Shown here in pieces: positions 61,596 through 64,000 of a DNA stretch of 64,000 nt (positions are counted from its first letter, which is position 1; each line of letters begins with the position of its first letter). The notes under the pieces were generated by a model that worked only from the letters and a program-made list of their open reading frames with translations, was not told the DNA's origin and searched no databases. The stretch is from Mucilaginibacter pedocola (GTDB lineage: Bacteria > Bacteroidota > Bacteroidia > Sphingobacteriales > Sphingobacteriaceae). Made by a program: the position numbers and the translations under genes. Location of the stretch: contig NZ_MBTF01000005.1 of NCBI RefSeq assembly GCF_002013915.1, forward strand, positions 124,001 to 188,000, in the 5' to 3' direction.

Positions 61596-62456
61596 ATGAA
61601 CCCAAGGTTAGCCCTCGCCATTGGCATTTTATGCATTTCTTTCTCGCCCATTTTTGTAAAGCTGGCGGGCGTATCGCCTTTGGGCGCGGCCTTCCACCGC
61701 GTGGCCATTGCCTGGCTGTGTATGCTGCCTTATTGCCTCATCAAGAATAAACTGAAGATACAGCGCAAACAATTGATAGTAGCCATTGCGGCGGGTATGG
61801 TATTCGCTACGGATATTGCGGTTTGGAATATATCGCTGCTTAAGATCAGTGCAACGGTATCAACGCTTATTGCCAACCTGGCACCTGTTTGGGTGGGGCT
61901 GATAGGCTACCTGTTGTTTAAAACCAAGTCGGGCAAGTTGTTTTGGCTGGGTACTTTTATAGCCATTACGGGCATGGTGGTGCTGGTAGGGTATCAGCAT
62001 ATTTTGCACCTCGAGTTTAACGTCGGAATTTTGCTGGCGCTGCTGGCCAGTTTTTTATATGCCAGCTACATCCTCATCAGCAAAAATATTATGGCGGGGA
62101 TAGATGTGTTTACCTTTATGTTTTACAGCATGGCCAGCTCGGCCATATTCCTGCTGGCGGTAAGCGGCTTTACCGGTGACAACTTGTTTAGTTTCCCCTT
62201 ACCCGTGTGGCTATGTTTTATAGGGACAGCAATAATTTGCCAGCTTGTGGGCTGGCTCACCATCAACTATTCGCTCCGCTACCTCGAATCAGCACGGGTA
62301 GCCATTGCATTGCTCAGCCAAACCGTATTTGCCGGAGTGTTGGCTGCCTTTCTGCTTAACGAGCATTTAGCATTTAACGAAATTGCCGGTAGTGTGATTG
62401 TGCTGGCGGGTATTGCAGTTACATTTTTGAAGCCGAAGGTTGCTGCGGTTGTTTAG
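61596..62456 (+). CDS. EamA/DMT superfamily transporter
   Basis: A 286-aa inner-membrane protein with ten hydrophobic helices made of two EamA halves (about 5-135 and 145-280). Family signs are the first helix FSPIFVKLAGVSPLGAAFHRVAIAW, ATVSTLIANLAPVWVGLIGYLL before the fifth helix, and ARVAIALLSQTVFAGVLAAFLLNE in the second half. Such proteins export amino acids or other metabolites; the substrate cannot be told. Confidence 0.9.
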   Translation: MNPRLALAIGILCISFSPIFVKLAGVSPLGAAFHRVAIAWLCMLPYCLIKNKLKIQRKQLIVAIAAGMVFATDIAVWNISLLKISATVSTLIANLAPVWVGLIGYLLFKTKSGKLFWLGTFIAITGMVVLVGYQHILHLEFNVGILLALLASFLYASYILISKNIMAGIDVFTFMFYSMASSAIFLLAVSGFTGDNLFSFPLPVWLCFIGTAIICQLVGWLTINYSLRYLESARVAIALLSQTVFAGVLAAFLLNEHLAFNEIAGSVIVLAGIAVTFLKPKVAAVV

Positions 62457-62479
62457 GTTTCTGTGATTTGCCCGATAAT

Positions 62480-62505
62480 AATTAAATTGCAGCGAAGCAA
62501 TTAAT
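62480..62505 (+). promoter_or_regulatory. Hairpin covering the ribosome-binding region of the IS200-like gene
   Basis: AATTAAATTGC (62480-62490) and GCAATTAATT (62496-62505) pair around AGCGA, ending directly at the ATG at 62507. A hairpin here would hide the translation start. IS200-type transposase genes are known to be held at low expression by structured leaders. Confidence 0.5.
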
Positions 62506-62506
62506 T

Positions 62507-62968
62507 ATGCCGAATAGCTACACCCAGATCCATATCCAGTTTGTTTTCGCGGTAAAGTATCGTGCGGCGTTGATAGCCGACGAATGGAAAGATGAATTAA
62601 TGATGTTTATTACCGGTATTTTTCAGCATAACGATCACAAAATGCTTCAGATAAATACCATGCCCGACCATGTTCACATTTTTATCGGTATGCGGCCACA
62701 TCAGGCGGTGTCCGATCTGATCAAGAATGTTAAAACGGAGAGCAGTAAATGGATCAAAGCAAAAAAGTTTTGCCAGGGCAGTTTTGCGTGGCAGGAGGGC
62801 TATGGAGCGTTTTCTTATGCGAAAAGCCAGGTGCCGGATGTGATCAGGTACATTCAAAATCAACAGAAGCATCATCAGAAGAAAACATTTCTTGAGGAGT
62901 ACCGGGAGTTTCTTACCAAGTTCGAGGTGGAATGGGACGAGCAATACATCTTTAAAGAGCTTGAATAG
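62507..62968 (+). CDS. IS200/RAYT-type Y1 transposase (HUH single-strand nuclease)
   Basis: A 153-aa protein. The HUH metal motif is H55-V-H57 in MPDHVHIFI, and the catalytic Tyr is Y115 in VIRYIQNQQKHH. Both are standard for Y1 transposases that cut and join single-stranded DNA at hairpins. It has no TnpB partner and no clear IS ends. It is followed by five hairpin palindromes with shared flanks, the arrangement expected for a domesticated REP-associated tyrosine transposase. All motifs look intact. It lies between the EamA gene and dnaG. Confidence 0.88.
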   Translation: MPNSYTQIHIQFVFAVKYRAALIADEWKDELMMFITGIFQHNDHKMLQINTMPDHVHIFIGMRPHQAVSDLIKNVKTESSKWIKAKKFCQGSFAWQEGYGAFSYAKSQVPDVIRYIQNQQKHHQKKTFLEEYREFLTKFEVEWDEQYIFKELE

Positions 62969-62987
62969 CATTGCGGCCATTCATAAA

Positions 62988-63214
62988 ATGTTCCTATGGA
63001 ACATGAATCTTGTTTGCTTTTTTTCTACCCATAAAGCGTTCCTATGGAACGCGGCCCGGTCAGCTTTCGGTTCCATGTAAAGTATTTTGGGCGTTAACCT
63101 TGTCCCAGCGGGACATCTTATCGGTAGAAAAAATAAAACGATCAAATTGGATGTCCCAGCGGGACATTTTATGGGTAGAAAAAAATGCAAGGAAACCATG
63201 TTCCATCGGAACAT
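62988..63214. repeat. Cluster of five REP-like palindromes with shared flanks
   Basis: Palindromes: ATGTTCCTATGGAACAT (62988-63004), GCGTTCCTATGGAACGC (63036-63052), TGTCCCAGCGGGACA (63101-63115), ATGTCCCAGCGGGACAT (63151-63167), ATGTTCCATCGGAACAT (63198-63214). A flank TTAT-C/G-GGTAGAAAAAA follows the third and fourth and appears inverted before the second (TTTTTCTACCCATAAA). The stem sequences differ between copies but keep the same length and symmetry. The rest of 63215-63346 holds the dnaG promoter region. Confidence 0.8.
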
Positions 63215-63317
63215 TTTATAAATAGCCAATACGCAAATCCCGATGCCTCTAAAAGAACGATTATTTGTTCAACGATAATTTTCTATCTTTAAAGAACAAC
63301 TAACGCCCGCAAACCTT

Positions 63318-63325
63318 TACTTTTG
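63318..63325 (+). promoter_or_regulatory. Candidate -7 element of dnaG
   Basis: TACTTTTG, a perfect TAnnTTTG, 21 bp before the ATG at 63347. Confidence 0.45.
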
Positions 63326-63346
63326 CAGGCTCGCTTGTTTTTATCT

Positions 63347-64000
63347 ATGATCACCAAACCCACCATCGACCGTATAATGGAAGCCACAGATATTGTGGAG
63401 GTGATAGGTGAGTTTGTACAATTAAAAAAACGCGGGGCCAATTACGTAGGGCTTTCTCCCTTCGCCAACGAGCGTACGCCATCGTTCACGGTGTCGCCGG
63501 CCAAGGGCATTTTCAAAGATTTCTCAACGGGTAAGGGCGGCAGCGCGGTTACCTTCTTAATGGAGCTGGAAAAGTTCACCTATCCTGAAGCGCTTAAATG
63601 GCTGGCCAAGAAGTACGGCATCGAGATAGAAGAGACGCAGATGTCGCCCGAGGATAAGGCGGAAGATAACCGCCGCGAAAGCCTCATGATCGTATCGGGC
63701 TATGCCGCCAAGTTTTTCCACGAGAGTTTACTGGATACGGATGAAGGGCAGAGCATAGGCCTAAGCTACTTCCGCGAACGTGGCTTCACCAACGAAACCA
63801 TCAAAAAATTCGAGCTGGGCTACTCGCCCGATCAATGGGAGGCCTTTAGCAGCAGCGCCATCCGTAATGGCTACCAGGAAGAATTTTTGGTAGAGAGCGG
63901 GCTATCGGTAAAACGGGATAACGGTACGCTGTATGATCGTTACCGTGGCCGGGTAATGTTCCCTATACATAGCTTTACCGGCAGGGTAATAGCCTTTGGT
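63347..64000 (+). CDS. dnaG: DNA primase DnaG (partial) with degenerate zinc-binding domain
   Basis: The first 218 codons of primase, which makes RNA primers for replication; the gene runs off the window. The ATG at 63347 gives MITKPTIDRIMEATDIVEVI, the usual N-terminus. The CHC2-type zinc domain is recognisable (YVGLSPFANERTPSFTVSPAKG, FKDFSTGKGG), but the four zinc ligands are replaced: Ser37 for Cys, Ala40 for His, Asp58 for Cys and Thr61 for Cys. The TOPRIM/RNA-polymerase domain begins at about 130 (YFRERGFTNETIKKFELGY). The rest of the domain is well conserved, so it should be active but zinc-free. Confidence 0.95.
   Translation, partial: MITKPTIDRIMEATDIVEVIGEFVQLKKRGANYVGLSPFANERTPSFTVSPAKGIFKDFSTGKGGSAVTFLMELEKFTYPEALKWLAKKYGIEIEETQMSPEDKAEDNRRESLMIVSGYAAKFFHESLLDTDEGQSIGLSYFRERGFTNETIKKFELGYSPDQWEAFSSSAIRNGYQEEFLVESGLSVKRDNGTLYDRYRGRVMFPIHSFTGRVIAFG

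Noticed and set aside
62507..62968. Complete IS200/IS605 insertion sequence
   Set aside because: No TnpB and no defined left and right ends with a target motif are visible; the palindrome cluster on one side fits a RAYT better.

Overview
The window looks like chromosomal DNA of a member of the Bacteroidota, most likely a Sphingobacteriaceae close to Mucilaginibacter or Pedobacter. The basis is a SusC/SusD pair, many lipoproteins with signal peptides, the long Bacteroidota-type SecA, DUF5686 and DUF4369/TlpA proteins, and repeated matches to the Bacteroidota -7 promoter element TAnnTTTG just ahead of housekeeping genes. The genus is an inference. I saw no rRNA, tRNA, CRISPR array, prophage or plasmid functions.

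Layout. 1-5.5 kb: the tail of a probable GH3 protein, a lipoprotein, a C-terminal processing protease, MurQ (cell-wall sugar recycling), two uncharacterised proteins and a Bax-inhibitor-like membrane protein. 5.7-10.9 kb: methionine module, with a SAM-I-type riboswitch ahead of metH followed by metF. 11-21.8 kb: a secreted subtilase, an aldehyde dehydrogenase, a TPR protein, a phosphosulfolactate-synthase-like protein, a TPR histidine kinase with its LuxR-type response regulator, and small exported or acidic proteins.

21.8-34.5 kb (minus strand): a polysaccharide utilization locus. It has a propeller/Y_Y_Y/LuxR membrane regulator, SusC, SusD, a LamG lipoprotein, two GH144-type (endo-beta-1,2-glucanase family) proteins and an esterase. 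A 17/18-bp inverted repeat surrounds a -7 box upstream of susC, and a strong terminator sits between the binding/transport genes and the enzymes. The likely substrate is beta-1,2-glucan.

34.6-41 kb: a ferritin-like di-iron protein with a translationally coupled 37-aa protein, CreD with two operator-like dyads, then a five-gene minus-strand operon kbl - small ribbon-helix-helix protein - pheS - degenerate Rieske-like lipoprotein - tetR. 41-61 kb: mostly housekeeping or envelope genes (DUF5686 protein, TrhO, RlmD, epimerase, an arginase-fold protein lacking two metal ligands, two tandem TlpA proteins, PurD, SecA, SPOR protein, M20 amidohydrolase, AsnRS, EamA transporter). 62.5-63.2 kb: an IS200-type/RAYT transposase followed by five short palindromes sharing a TTTAT-GGTAG-AAAA flank, a candidate REPtron. 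The window ends inside dnaG, whose CHC2 zinc-finger ligands are all replaced.

Intergenic space is unusually rich in different families of imperfect palindromic repeats, several present in two to five copies here. The most unusual items are the RAYT/palindrome cluster, the zinc-less primase, the two unlisted small genes (37 aa and 47 aa), and the operator-like dyads of the PUL and of creD.
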